From Undibacterium umbellatum (GTDB taxonomy: Bacteria > Pseudomonadota > Gammaproteobacteria > Burkholderiales > Burkholderiaceae_D), in assembly GCF_014284125.1 (NCBI RefSeq), contig NZ_JACOFX010000017.1:1-64000 (forward strand): a stretch of DNA of 64,000 bases. The letters run 5' to 3'. Numbering within the stretch: the stretch's first letter is position 1; each line of letters starts with the position of its first letter. Shown here piece after piece: positions 33,265 through 41,949 of this stretch. Both the position numbers and the translations under genes were made by a program. The notes under the pieces were generated by a model that saw only the letters and a program-made list of their open reading frames with translations, was not told where the DNA came from and searched no databases.

Positions 33265-34071
33265 CTACCGGGTAAATGTTCTTTGCAGCCACGACTTGTG
33301 TTTCTCGCCAACCAGGCGGAACAAGACCACGGAAATATTATCCAGCCCTCCCCTGTCCTTGGCTCTTTCTATCAAAGCTTCGGCGCAGCGATCAAGATCA
33401 GTTTCATGCATCCTGATCAAGCTCTGGATTTCATCATGCTCCAGCATATCGGTCAATCCATCTGAGCACATCAGATACAAATCTTCTTCATCTGTATGGT
33501 GAGTATGCAACTCGGTGTATACCTCTTCGAGCGTACCGACTGCTCTGGTGATCAAATTCTTGATCGAAGAATAACGCGCATCTTCTTCCGAGATCAGACC
33601 TGCGTTGATTTGCTCCTGCAACACGGAATGATCCTGGGTCAGACGGCTCAAGTTACCGTCACGGAAGCGATAGGCGCGCGAATCGCCAACATGGGCGAGC
33701 AAAATTTTGTCTTGCAGACAGCATGCCACCACGACCGTGGTGCCCATGCCTGAACATTCTGGATTGGTTTGCGCCGCATACAACACATTGCGGTTGGCCA
33801 GTTCAACAGCCTCCGTCATCCAGCGGGCCATCGCCAGTGGCCTTGGCCCCATGGATGGAAACCAGATGGCATCCATCTTGCTGCACAAATATTCTGCAAT
33901 GATTTGCGCAGTCATGGCGCTGGCGATTTCGCCCGCGTTATAACCCCCCATGCCATCAGCCAGGATCGCGCAGCCATAATCTGCACAAACGATGATGGCA
34001 TCTTCGTTGTGCGACCTGACCAAGCCCGTATCAGAGAGGGCGGCAAATTGTAGAACACGCTGGTATGGCAT
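33265..34071 (-). CDS. PP2C-family Ser/Thr protein phosphatase
   Basis: 268 residues. It opens MPYQRVLQFAALSDTGLVRS, then HNEDAII and ILADGMGGYNAGEIAS with the metal-binding Asp-Gly pair. Further motifs are LLAHVGDSRAYRF, LTQDHSV, LMCSDGLTDML and GGLDNISVVLF, all conserved in Stp/PrpC-type metal-dependent phosphatases. I choose ATG 34071; a TTG one codon upstream is possible. The first 20 bases before it contain no good ribosome binding site. It is paired with the FHA gene downstream. Confidence 0.92.
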   Translation of the reverse strand: MPYQRVLQFAALSDTGLVRSHNEDAIIVCADYGCAILADGMGGYNAGEIASAMTAQIIAEYLCSKMDAIWFPSMGPRPLAMARWMTEAVELANRNVLYAAQTNPECSGMGTTVVVACCLQDKILLAHVGDSRAYRFRDGNLSRLTQDHSVLQEQINAGLISEEDARYSSIKNLITRAVGTLEEVYTELHTHHTDEEDLYLMCSDGLTDMLEHDEIQSLIRMHETDLDRCAEALIERAKDRGGLDNISVVLFRLVGEKHKSWLQRTFTR

Positions 34072-34303
34072 CAATAAACGCTGGGAATAATCCTGGAGTG
34101 TATAAATTTATAATAATTTTCAGATCGTACTGCTGGTGCTTACTGTCTCTTCTTCAGACGTCTCCTGGAAGTTTCTTGTTCTGCTTTTCATCAGCAAAGC
34201 GACCTGTCCACGGTCAATTCAATTGTGAACTGTCAATGACACTTAAGCTTAACATTAAGGAAATCTATTTGCACGGATATCCACAAGAAACCCCGGCATA
34301 AGT

Positions 34304-34335
34304 AAAAAAGAGTCGCAAAATCTGCGACTCTTTTT
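34304..34335 (-). terminator. Terminator after sucD
   Basis: The stem GAGTCGCA / TGCGACTC (34310-34330) with an AAATC loop is flanked by A- and T-runs. It ends the DUF2889-sucC-sucD transcript. Confidence 0.9.
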
Positions 34336-34363
34336 CATCTCAAGCTTGTTTACAGCATTGAGC

Positions 34364-35245
34364 TTACAGCATGGCTTTCAACAAACGCGCCATTTCTGAC
34401 GGGTTTTTAGTGGCCTTGATGCCGCATTCTTCCATGATGTCGAGCTTGGCTTGTGCAGTATCAGCACCACCAGAGATCAACGCGCCAGCATGGCCCATGC
34501 GCTTGCCCGGAGGCGCAGTCACACCGGCGATGAAGCCAACGACCGGCTTCTTCATGTTGTCGCGTACCCAGTAAGAAGCATTGGCTTCATCCGGACCACC
34601 GATTTCACCGATCATGATGACGGCATCGGTATCTGGATCATCATTGAACATCTGCATGATGTCGATGTGTTTCAGACCATTGATAGGGTCACCACCAATA
34701 CCAACAGCAGAAGACTGACCCAGACCCAGCGCAGTCAATTGACCCACTGCTTCATAAGTCAACGTGCCGGAACGGGAAACCACGCCGATACGACCTTTAC
34801 GGTGGATATGGCCTGGCATGATACCGATCTTGATTTCGTCTGGTGTGATCAGACCTGGGCAGTTAGGGCCGAGCAATTTTGTCTTGCTACCGGACTTTGC
34901 CATGCGGTCTTTCAACATCATCATGTCACGGACAGGGATGCCTTCAGTAATGCAGATTGCCAGGTCCAGGTCAGCTTCAACAGCTTCCCAGATGGCAGCA
35001 GCTGCGCCTGCTGGTGGAACATAGATGACGGAAACTGTCGCGCCAGTAGCTGCTTTAGCTTCGGATACGTTAGCAAAAATCGGGATGCCTTCGAAATCTT
35101 CGCCAGCTTTTTTCGGGTTCACGCCAGCGACGAAACAGTTTTTACCGTTTGCGTAATCGCGGCACATGCGAGTATGGAACTGGCCAGTTTTGCCAGTGAT
35201 ACCTTGGGTGATGACTTTAGTGTCTTTATTGATCAGGATGGACAT
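34364..35245 (-). CDS. sucD: Succinyl-CoA ligase, alpha subunit
   Basis: A TCA-cycle enzyme that couples succinyl-CoA cleavage to nucleotide triphosphate synthesis. The 293-residue product has the CoA-binding N-terminal fold (MSILINKDTKVITQGITGKT), LGPNCPGLITPDEIKIGIMP, GVVSRSGTLTYEAV, and the phosphohistidine in KRMGHAGALISGG. The length is normal. It lies 18 bp downstream of sucC and is followed by a terminator. Confidence 0.97.
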   Translation of the reverse strand: MSILINKDTKVITQGITGKTGQFHTRMCRDYANGKNCFVAGVNPKKAGEDFEGIPIFANVSEAKAATGATVSVIYVPPAGAAAAIWEAVEADLDLAICITEGIPVRDMMMLKDRMAKSGSKTKLLGPNCPGLITPDEIKIGIMPGHIHRKGRIGVVSRSGTLTYEAVGQLTALGLGQSSAVGIGGDPINGLKHIDIMQMFNDDPDTDAVIMIGEIGGPDEANASYWVRDNMKKPVVGFIAGVTAPPGKRMGHAGALISGGADTAQAKLDIMEECGIKATKNPSEMARLLKAML

Positions 35246-35263
35246 ATCTGTTCCTTGCGATTA

Positions 35264-36433
35264 TTAAGCTTGAGCTGCAGCAGCTGCAACAACCTTCTGT
35301 GCTGCTTCTTCCATCGTGTCAGCCGCGATGATAGGCAGGCCAGAGTCAGCCAGCATCTTCTTGCCGATGTCTTCGTTAGTACCCTTCATACGCACAACCA
35401 GTGGTACTTGCAGGGAAACTGCCTTGGATGCAGTGATCACGCCTTCAGCGATCACGTCACAACGCATGATGCCGCCGAAAATGTTGACCAGGATGGCTTT
35501 CAGACCTGGGTTTTTCAACATGATCTTGAAGGCTTCAGTCACTTTTTCTGCTGTCGCGCCACCACCTACGTCGAGGAAGTTGGCTGGTTCGCCGCCGAAC
35601 AGTTTGATGGTATCCATCGTTGCCATCGCCAGACCAGCACCATTCACCAGGCAACCGATATTGCCGTCGAGGGAGATGTAAGCCAGGTCAAATTTGGAGG
35701 CTTCGATTTCAGCTGGGTCTTCTTCGTCCAGATCGCGGTAAGCCACGATTTCTGGTTGACGGAACAATGCATTCGCGTCGAAGTTGAATTTCGCATCCAG
35801 TGCGATAACCTTGCCGGAGCCTGTCAAAATCAAAGGATTGATCTCAGCCAGGGAACAGTCAGTTTCCATGAAGGCTTTGTACAAACCTTGCAACTGTACG
35901 CGTGCATCAGCGATAGAGCCTTCAGGCACACCGATTTTGCGGGAGATGTCGTCAGCTTCAGCATCTTGCAAGCCAGCAGTCGGGTCGATTGCCAGGTTGT
36001 GGATCAGTTCTGGATGTTTTTCTGCCACTTCTTCAATATCCATACCGCCTTCGCTGGAGGCCATCAAGACCACGCGCTGACTGATACGGTCAGTGACCAT
36101 ACTGACATACAGTTCTTTTTTGATGTCCGCGCCTTCTTCGATCAACAGGCGACGAACCTTCTGACCTTCAGCACTAGTCTGATGCGTGACCAATTGCATG
36201 CCCAGAATCGCGTCAGCGTATTCACGCACTTGTTCCAGGGATTTAGCGACTTTCACGCCACCACCCTTGCCACGGCCACCGGCGTGAATCTGTGCTTTAA
36301 CAACCCAGACTGGTCCGCCCAGCGTTTCAGCCGCTTTGACAGCTTCGTCAACAGACAGGCATGGAATACCGCGTGGTACTGTCACTCCGAATTTGCGGAG
36401 GATTTCTTTACCCTGATACTCATGAATTTTCAT
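35264..36433 (-). CDS. sucC: Succinyl-CoA ligase, beta subunit
   Basis: 389 residues, with an N-terminal ATP-grasp domain (MKIHEYQGKEILRKFGV, VVKAQIHAGGRGKGGGVKVA) and a C-terminal ligase domain (FLDVGGGATAEKVTEAFKIM, AILVNIFGGIMRCDVIAEG). It forms the heterotetramer or heterodimer with SucD encoded next to it. It is preceded by the DUF2889 gene with a 46-bp gap; together they form one likely operon. Confidence 0.97.
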   Translation of the reverse strand: MKIHEYQGKEILRKFGVTVPRGIPCLSVDEAVKAAETLGGPVWVVKAQIHAGGRGKGGGVKVAKSLEQVREYADAILGMQLVTHQTSAEGQKVRRLLIEEGADIKKELYVSMVTDRISQRVVLMASSEGGMDIEEVAEKHPELIHNLAIDPTAGLQDAEADDISRKIGVPEGSIADARVQLQGLYKAFMETDCSLAEINPLILTGSGKVIALDAKFNFDANALFRQPEIVAYRDLDEEDPAEIEASKFDLAYISLDGNIGCLVNGAGLAMATMDTIKLFGGEPANFLDVGGGATAEKVTEAFKIMLKNPGLKAILVNIFGGIMRCDVIAEGVITASKAVSLQVPLVVRMKGTNEDIGKKMLADSGLPIIAADTMEEAAQKVVAAAAAQA

Positions 36434-36479
36434 ACGACTTCCCTTCAGACACTGAGGTATAAATAATTAAACAAACAAA

Positions 36480-37067
36480 CTAGCTGGGTGATTTCGCGTC
36501 AGGCGATGCTTTTGCCCAACGCGGGTAATATTGAACAACCGCCGGCCCGTCAGTACGAAGGGCGTGACAGCGATCAAGTTGAAAAGGTTGCTGCGCCTGC
36601 TGGCCACGATCTGTGGCCCCGTCGCGGGTATCGATCACATCCCCGGCAAAAGCCTGGACGGCAGCAGTGGGTAGAATTTGTGCCATTTCCGTCAGATGGG
36701 TGCAACCATGCACACCAGCCATGCGCTCTTTCACGCCCTGGCGGAACTGCCGTAACAAATTCAAACCGATGAGTTTTTTATAATCTGGAGTAATGACTTC
36801 GCAATAGCCCGGATAAGGCACAGCATCCGAAGACGCTTCCACATCAACGATGGTCAATTGCAAGTCTATGGTAATGCGCAGGCTGAGATCATGCAGCGCG
36901 CTGCCATTGGGGCGCACGCCGGATGCGAGGGTAATATCGCGGGGCTTATAGTCAGTGATACGGGCGTCAAGATCCCACAATCCATCTTCGCGCGCGAACG
37001 CTTCGATCTGGATAGTACGCGTGTGCTTTAAGGCGCGTCTGTTGGTTGACGAAGATAAGGGCATCAT
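36480..37067 (-). CDS. DUF2889-domain protein
   Basis: This 195-residue cytoplasmic protein matches DUF2889: RTIQIEAFAREDGLWDLDARITDYK near the start, LHDLSLRITIDLQLTIVDVEA, then GLNLLRQFRQGVKERMAGVHGCTHLTE, which holds a conserved His-Gly-Cys-Thr-His group. The end contains a Gln-rich stretch. The function of the family is not known. It is a usual gene between recX and sucC in Burkholderiales and probably shares the sucCD transcript. Confidence 0.8.
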   Translation of the reverse strand: MMPLSSSTNRRALKHTRTIQIEAFAREDGLWDLDARITDYKPRDITLASGVRPNGSALHDLSLRITIDLQLTIVDVEASSDAVPYPGYCEVITPDYKKLIGLNLLRQFRQGVKERMAGVHGCTHLTEMAQILPTAAVQAFAGDVIDTRDGATDRGQQAQQPFQLDRCHALRTDGPAVVQYYPRWAKASPDAKSPS

Positions 37068-37679
37068 GCCTGCTGGCGGCTAAACCGGAATACTCAATAA
37101 ATAGCCACAATTGCGTGTCGTTACCGCAGCTTCTACGATAACAGCCGCTCCTGCGGCCCTGCAAAAAAACCAGCAGAGTTTAGCACAGACCAGCCGCGAA
37201 CTCATCATATGACTACAATTTAAGCAGTTTTGTGAGTATGCTTATGCAGAAATCTAAGCAGAAAATTAAGTTTTTTGTGGTTTGGCAAGCGAAAACATGG
37301 CGATGATGAGATAAAAGTTTGCTCTTGCAATACCGATAAGCAATTGAAGGAAGCACTTAAGCATGTCGTAAATTGTTGTCTATTTCAAAGTCCAGTCCAA
37401 AGTTTCTACTTCAAAAGGAAGGACTGGACTCGTCAAGTTAGGACTTATCAGTTCTAAACCTGAGCTTCAATGATGTGAATATCCTCCCCTTCGTCATTCC
37501 TGCGCAGACAGGAATCCATCGTATTAACACCTGTGGAGCCAAATCTGCCGCGATCTTGCTCAGGATTTCTGAATTCATGCAAATAAATCAAGAATAAACA
37601 AAATCAAGCAACGCCGCTGGACCCCAGCCTGCGCTGAGGCGACATGATGGCAACTGTGAGCATGTTGAAATGGCGAATA
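37068..37679. other. Gene-poor spacer with a hairpin and a dispersed-repeat-like motif
   Basis: 612 bp between recX and the DUF2889 gene. A 10-bp perfect inverted repeat, AGTCCAGTCC (37389-37398) and GGACTGGACT (37421-37430), could form a stem with a 22-nt loop. Further right, about 37494-37520, is CGTCATTCCTGCGCAGACAG followed by GAATCCAT. This resembles the short ATTCCCGCG-type dispersed repeats of many proteobacteria, in a diverged form. A 60-codon frame at 37275-37457 is not convincing as a gene. Confidence 0.4.
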
Positions 37680-38138
37680 CTATTCATCATCCTCATCTCG
37701 CGAAACCCGCATCGCCGCCTGCGTCGCCCTGCTGGAAAACCCCCTTTGCTGCAAAAACGCCGCCTGCTTCATTTTTTCCTGATGATCCTGCGGCGCATGC
37801 CGGAATTTTCTGTGCAAGACCTGAACCGCCCTCTCGACCTCAGATTCTTTTAACTCTTCCTTCACGTTCTCTATATCCTGCGCATCGAGGCCATGGCTTT
37901 GCAGTTCCGCCAGAATGCGGTTATTGCCAAACCTGGCCTGCCGCCGGTTCACCAAGGATTCAGAAAAACGCTCGCCAGACAAATACTTTGCTGCTTCCAA
38001 AAAGTCCAGGACAGCGCCAACATCGTCGCCCTCCTCCACATAACGCGCCAGTTTGCGCTCCAGCTCCATGCGGCTATGTTCACGCATGGATAAATAACGC
38101 AAGGCACGGGCTTTCAGACTAATGGTGGGTTTCTTCAT
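37680..38138 (-). CDS. recX: RecA regulator RecX
   Basis: A 152-residue, basic and helical protein with three-helix repeat character (ARALRYLSMREHSRMELERKL; AAKYLSGERFSESLVNRRQA; NRILAELQSHGLDAQDIENV), typical of RecX, which binds RecA filaments and limits their growth. It lies downstream of recA, 78 bp apart, with a palindrome in the gap that could reduce read-through. Confidence 0.92.
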   Translation of the reverse strand: MKKPTISLKARALRYLSMREHSRMELERKLARYVEEGDDVGAVLDFLEAAKYLSGERFSESLVNRRQARFGNNRILAELQSHGLDAQDIENVKEELKESEVERAVQVLHRKFRHAPQDHQEKMKQAAFLQQRGFSSRATQAAMRVSRDEDDE

Positions 38139-38153
38139 ACTTTAAAAGCGAAA

Positions 38154-38181
38154 ATGCCGGTTGGTAGCTACCAACCGGCAT
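38154..38181 (-). terminator. Palindromic attenuator between recA and recX
   Basis: A perfect 28-bp palindrome (14-base half ATGCCGGTTGGTAG) lies between the recA stop and the recX start. On the minus strand it is followed by TTTT, so it may act as a leaky terminator lowering recX expression, as known for E. coli recA-recX. Confidence 0.65.
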
Positions 38182-38216
38182 GATTCAAGACGATGTCGCT
38201 AACAGTGAGCTACAGC

Positions 38217-39260
38217 TTATTCAGCCGTTGCCGCTGCTGGCATTAACAAAGGGACGCCCAGATGCAAGCGTACTTTGTTTTCAATTTCAAATGACAGCTC
38301 AGGACGTTCTTTCAGATAAGTACGTGCATTATCCTTACCCTGGCCGATACGTTCGCCATTATAGCTATACCAGGCACCCGCTTTTTCTATGATCTTGGCA
38401 TCGGCAGCCAGATCCAGAATTTCGCCTTCGCGTGAAGTACCTTCGCCATACATGATGTCGAAGTGAGCTTCTTTGAATGGCGGTGCCACCTTGTTCTTGA
38501 CAACCTTCACTTTGGTTTCATTACCCACCACTTCATCACCCGACTTGATAGAGCCAGTGCGGCGTATATCCAGACGTACGGATGCATAAAACTTCAGCGC
38601 ATTACCGCCTGTCGTAGTCTCAGGACTACCAAACATGACACCAATCTTCATACGAATCTGGTTAATAAAGATCACCAGGGTATTGGTACGCTTGATACTG
38701 CCCGTCAGCTTACGCAAAGCCTGGGACATCAGGCGTGCTTGCAGACCAGGCAAAGAATCACCCATGTCGCCTTCAATCTCGGCACGTGGCGTCAATGCTG
38801 CCACCGAGTCAATGACGACCAGGTCAACACTGCCGGAGCGTACCAGCGCATCCGTAATTTCCAATGCTTGTTCACCCGTATCAGGCTGAGAAATCAGCAA
38901 GTCAGACAGATTCACGCCCAGTTTTTGCGCGTAACCGACATCCAGCGCATGTTCGGCATCGATAAACGCACAAGTGCCGCCCAGCTTTTGCATTTCAGCA
39001 ATCGCCTGGAGCGTCAATGTGGTTTTACCAGAAGATTCAGGGCCATAAATCTCAACCACGCGGCCACGTGGCAAGCCACCAACGCCCAGCGCAATATCCA
39101 GACCCAGAGAGCCAGTAGAAACAACCTGCACCTCTTCCACCACTTCACCGTCGGCCATACGCATGACCGAACCTTTACCAAACTGCTTTTCTATCTGTGC
39201 CAGCGCTGCTGCAAGTGCCTTTGCTTTTTCTGAGGCATTTTCTGGTTTCTTATCGTCCAT
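38217..39260 (-). CDS. recA: Recombinase RecA
   Basis: RecA performs strand exchange and triggers LexA self-cleavage. Walker A is GPESSGKTT, followed by FIDAEHALDVGYAQKLGVNL, and LVVIDSVAALTPRAEIEGDM is the Walker B/L1 region. NTLVIFINQIRMKIGVMFGS is also intact. Start ATG 39260 gives 347 residues with the N-terminus MDDKKPENASEKAKALAAAL; an ATG four codons upstream (39272) is possible. Expression should be SOS-controlled through the LexA box at 39330. Confidence 0.97.
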   Translation of the reverse strand: MDDKKPENASEKAKALAAALAQIEKQFGKGSVMRMADGEVVEEVQVVSTGSLGLDIALGVGGLPRGRVVEIYGPESSGKTTLTLQAIAEMQKLGGTCAFIDAEHALDVGYAQKLGVNLSDLLISQPDTGEQALEITDALVRSGSVDLVVIDSVAALTPRAEIEGDMGDSLPGLQARLMSQALRKLTGSIKRTNTLVIFINQIRMKIGVMFGSPETTTGGNALKFYASVRLDIRRTGSIKSGDEVVGNETKVKVVKNKVAPPFKEAHFDIMYGEGTSREGEILDLAADAKIIEKAGAWYSYNGERIGQGKDNARTYLKERPELSFEIENKVRLHLGVPLLMPAAATAE

Positions 39261-39329
39261 ACATTCTTTCATTCAATAAGCGGCGGGTGGAAAAAGGAAT
39301 ACAGGCTTAATTTCCTGCGATTTGCAGTA

Positions 39330-39345
39330 CTGTATAAAAAAACAG
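39330..39345 (-). promoter_or_regulatory. LexA (SOS) box upstream of recA
   Basis: CTGTATAAAAAAACAG matches the CTGT-N8-ACAG LexA consensus. It is located about 70 bp before the recA start. Confidence 0.85.
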
Positions 39346-39551
39346 TGATTTATGCAAGCGACTTTTACATTGATTGCTGAACAGGGGATTTTACAGCGAA
39401 GTGCTGATAATTATCCGTTAGTTATTTATCTAATAACTTTCTTGGTGGTCGATTTTAACAGCCACAAAATACATCTGACCAAAGAATTGCAGTTGGTCGT
39501 GAATTCCACGCTCTGATTCAGCCGACAGCACCTTTCCATTGCTCCCGCTCA

Positions 39552-41480
39552 CTATGCTGCAGCCTGTAACGAAGGCACAGGCTGTGCTTTATCGTCCACC
39601 ACATTGACCACATTGACTAATGCTGCGTCAAACTGATAAGCACTCGCCTCATGCATCATCCATGCTCCGTCACCGAGCAAATGCAGAACATGGGTATGGT
39701 GCTTCAGCACGGCGGGGCGATGAGCGATACTGATCAGTGTAACGCCGCTCTCTCGAAGCCGCGTATACAGAGCCGATTCATTGGCACTGTCAAGCGCGCT
39801 GGTTGCTTCGTCGAGCACGACTATGCCAGGCATATGGACCAGGATGCGGGCGAATGCCATACGCTGCTGCTCGCCGACGGACAACAGCTTTTCCCAGTCA
39901 CGCACAGCAGATAGACCGCCTACACGTTCGGCCAGTTGCGGCAGGTAAACCTGATCCAGAATCTCCAGCAGTTGCTCGTCGCTAAGGTGCGAGTCCGCAC
40001 TAGGGTAGTTCAGTTGGCTGCGCAGCGACCCCATCTGCAAATAGGGTCGCTGCGGCAGAAAGAAGAAATCCTCCAGCGGCGGATGATAGATGATGCCGCT
40101 ACCGGTGTGCCACAATCCTGCAATCGCCCGCAATAGCGAGCTTTTGCCGCAGCCACTGTCCCCGGTAATGAGCAGCGCCTCACCTGGTTGCAATGCAAAG
40201 CTCAGTTCCTTGATAAGCACACGTTGCGATTGCGGTGGACACAGCGTGACTGATTCCAGCGTGAGCTGGGTGCCTGGGCGTAGTTGGATACACATGGCCT
40301 CGACATCAGTTGCCGGCTCGGGTGTTGTCTTGGGCAATACCAGGTCAGACAGTGTCTGCAGGCGGCCTACGCCTGCTACGAAGCGGCTCAGGCTCTCAAA
40401 GTTTTCCACGATTACACCCACCGCCCCGAGCACGGCAGCAAATGCCCCGACCGCCTGCGTCGCTCGCCCTACCTCCAGCTCGCCTGATAAGACTTGCTGA
40501 GCAAGTATCGCCACCGGCAACACCAACGTAAGCTGACTGAATGTGCGCTGATACAGATTAAGTGAACGCTGCTTCTTGATCAGCTTGTCGTAATTCTGGA
40601 TGACACGGTGAAGTTTACTATTGATGTGCGCACGTTCCTGCGCTTCGCCGCGGTAGAAGGCGATCGATTCGGCATTTTCGCGTACACGTATCAGGCTGTA
40701 ACGGAAATCCGCCTCGCGCCGCAGTTGCCAAAAATTCAGATGTATCAATGGATTGCCGAATGCATAAAGCGCGGCGCCGGTACCGATGAGGGCGTACACA
40801 ACTAATACGCCGACCAGCAAATGGGAAATCGACCATAGCACAGCGCTGAACGCCACGAGCTGCATGGCAGATCCCAGAAAAATGAGCAGGAAATTGATGG
40901 ACCTGCCTGTAAAGGTATTAATGTCTTCGCTGATGCGCTGGTCCGGGTTGTCCAGGTCGCTATTGGCACCCAGTGCATAGTATTTGCGATCTTTAAGATA
41001 GCCGTCGAGAAAGCGTCCGCTGAGCCAGCGTCGCCACTGGTTCCCGAACAGGTCGCGCATGTAATAGTAGAAAGCGTAAGTTGGCACGGCAAAGGCCAGC
41101 ACCATCAGGCAGGTTCGCACGGACGCCCAAAAGCGCACTCCTTCCTTTGCCGCCAGTGCTGAAGTCATTTCTCCGGCCTGATCGTTCAGCATCACTGCAA
41201 ACTTGGTTTCAAACAGCATCAATACGATCAGCAGCACCAGGAGCATCCATGCTCTCTTCCATTCTTCGCCCAGCCAGTAAGGTTTGGCGACATCAATGAA
41301 TTGCCGCCATGCAGAGAGTGTCAAAAATGCGGTGCGGCGCTTCTTGTGTGGTGGTGGCACAGCATCAGTTTCCACATTGGGGTGCGCGTCGCCTAAGATA
41401 GTCATGGTCAGATTCTGTGTATATAGGATTTTCTTCAGTATGGGATCTGACGCGATGTCGTTCTGTGCGGAAACGGACAT
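39552..41480 (-). CDS. Fused ABC transporter of the SbmA/BacA-YddA type
   Basis: About 642 residues. The N-terminal two-thirds is an ABC_membrane_2 domain with about six transmembrane helices. Family features are WRRWLSGRFLDGYLKDRKYY, DNPDQRISEDINTF and FWQLRREADFRYSLIRVREN. The C-terminal ATPase has Walker A GDSGCGKSS, signature SVGEQQRMAFARIL and Walker B GIVVLDEATSALD. Homologues take up peptides, vitamin B12 or bleomycin-like compounds, or affect very-long-chain lipids. ATG 41480 is my choice (AGGA just upstream); ATG 41405 is an alternative. It ends 290 bp before the recA start, and is transcribed towards recA. Confidence 0.85.
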   Translation of the reverse strand: MSVSAQNDIASDPILKKILYTQNLTMTILGDAHPNVETDAVPPPHKKRRTAFLTLSAWRQFIDVAKPYWLGEEWKRAWMLLVLLIVLMLFETKFAVMLNDQAGEMTSALAAKEGVRFWASVRTCLMVLAFAVPTYAFYYYMRDLFGNQWRRWLSGRFLDGYLKDRKYYALGANSDLDNPDQRISEDINTFTGRSINFLLIFLGSAMQLVAFSAVLWSISHLLVGVLVVYALIGTGAALYAFGNPLIHLNFWQLRREADFRYSLIRVRENAESIAFYRGEAQERAHINSKLHRVIQNYDKLIKKQRSLNLYQRTFSQLTLVLPVAILAQQVLSGELEVGRATQAVGAFAAVLGAVGVIVENFESLSRFVAGVGRLQTLSDLVLPKTTPEPATDVEAMCIQLRPGTQLTLESVTLCPPQSQRVLIKELSFALQPGEALLITGDSGCGKSSLLRAIAGLWHTGSGIIYHPPLEDFFFLPQRPYLQMGSLRSQLNYPSADSHLSDEQLLEILDQVYLPQLAERVGGLSAVRDWEKLLSVGEQQRMAFARILVHMPGIVVLDEATSALDSANESALYTRLRESGVTLISIAHRPAVLKHHTHVLHLLGDGAWMMHEASAYQFDAALVNVVNVVDDKAQPVPSLQAAA

Positions 41481-41764
41481 AATCCTGCGTGGCTGGATGA
41501 AAAACTGGGGAATTGACGATACGAGGCACCGATGTGTACTAGCCGCGCTACGTAGCAAGTTTGGCTGCAGTCAAATGCAAACAGACGTAATTAGAACTCA
41601 GTTCATGAATAGGGAGAGATACGTTCTGGCAAACTTGATTGTGGTTGGCAGTGTCAAGGATGGCGAATGATCAGGCTATGAGATAGAGATACAGAGAGGA
41701 CAATCAGCTGACGCGCTACTTGACGCAGCACTGGCGTCAGGTAATTTTGTAAATCCATTCACCG
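41481..41764. other. Spacer upstream of the ABC transporter gene
   Basis: No gene supported. The part near 41481-41560 is open in the ABC reading frame, but I consider it leader. No clear promoter consensus or terminator was found. Confidence 0.3.
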
Positions 41765-41944
41765 TCAATCATGTGCCTGCAACGAATGTCTTTGCTTTGC
41801 TGCACTACCCTTCCTGAACGTCAAATGTCTGGAACCCCATTGCCGCTCAGTAGCTTTTTCGACAAAAAGACGATAGTCATTATCTTCCTGGAAAAAGCGG
41901 TATAGCCCTTCAGCCAATTCACTATGGCCTCGAATACCCCCCAT
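41765..41944 (-). CDS. Possible small protein of unknown function
   Basis: A 59-codon frame starts at ATG 41944, 6 bases after the stop of the GlxA-type regulator gene. A GGAGG lies 11 bases upstream inside the last codons of that gene. The predicted product contains ELAEGLYRFFQEDNDYRLF and ends QRHSLQAHD. I recognise no family. It could be a genuine small gene, the remnant of a longer one, or chance. Confidence 0.25.
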   Translation of the reverse strand: MGGIRGHSELAEGLYRFFQEDNDYRLFVEKATERQWGSRHLTFRKGSAAKQRHSLQAHD

Positions 41945-41949
41945 AAATT

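Noticed and set aside
34451..36466. A 671-codon open frame on the plus strand
   Set aside because: It runs antisense through sucD and sucC, which are certain; the composition is a mirror of those codons and no protein family is seen.
37275..37457. A 60-codon plus-strand frame
   Set aside because: It spans the hairpin described at 37389-37430 and shows no family features; too weak to call.
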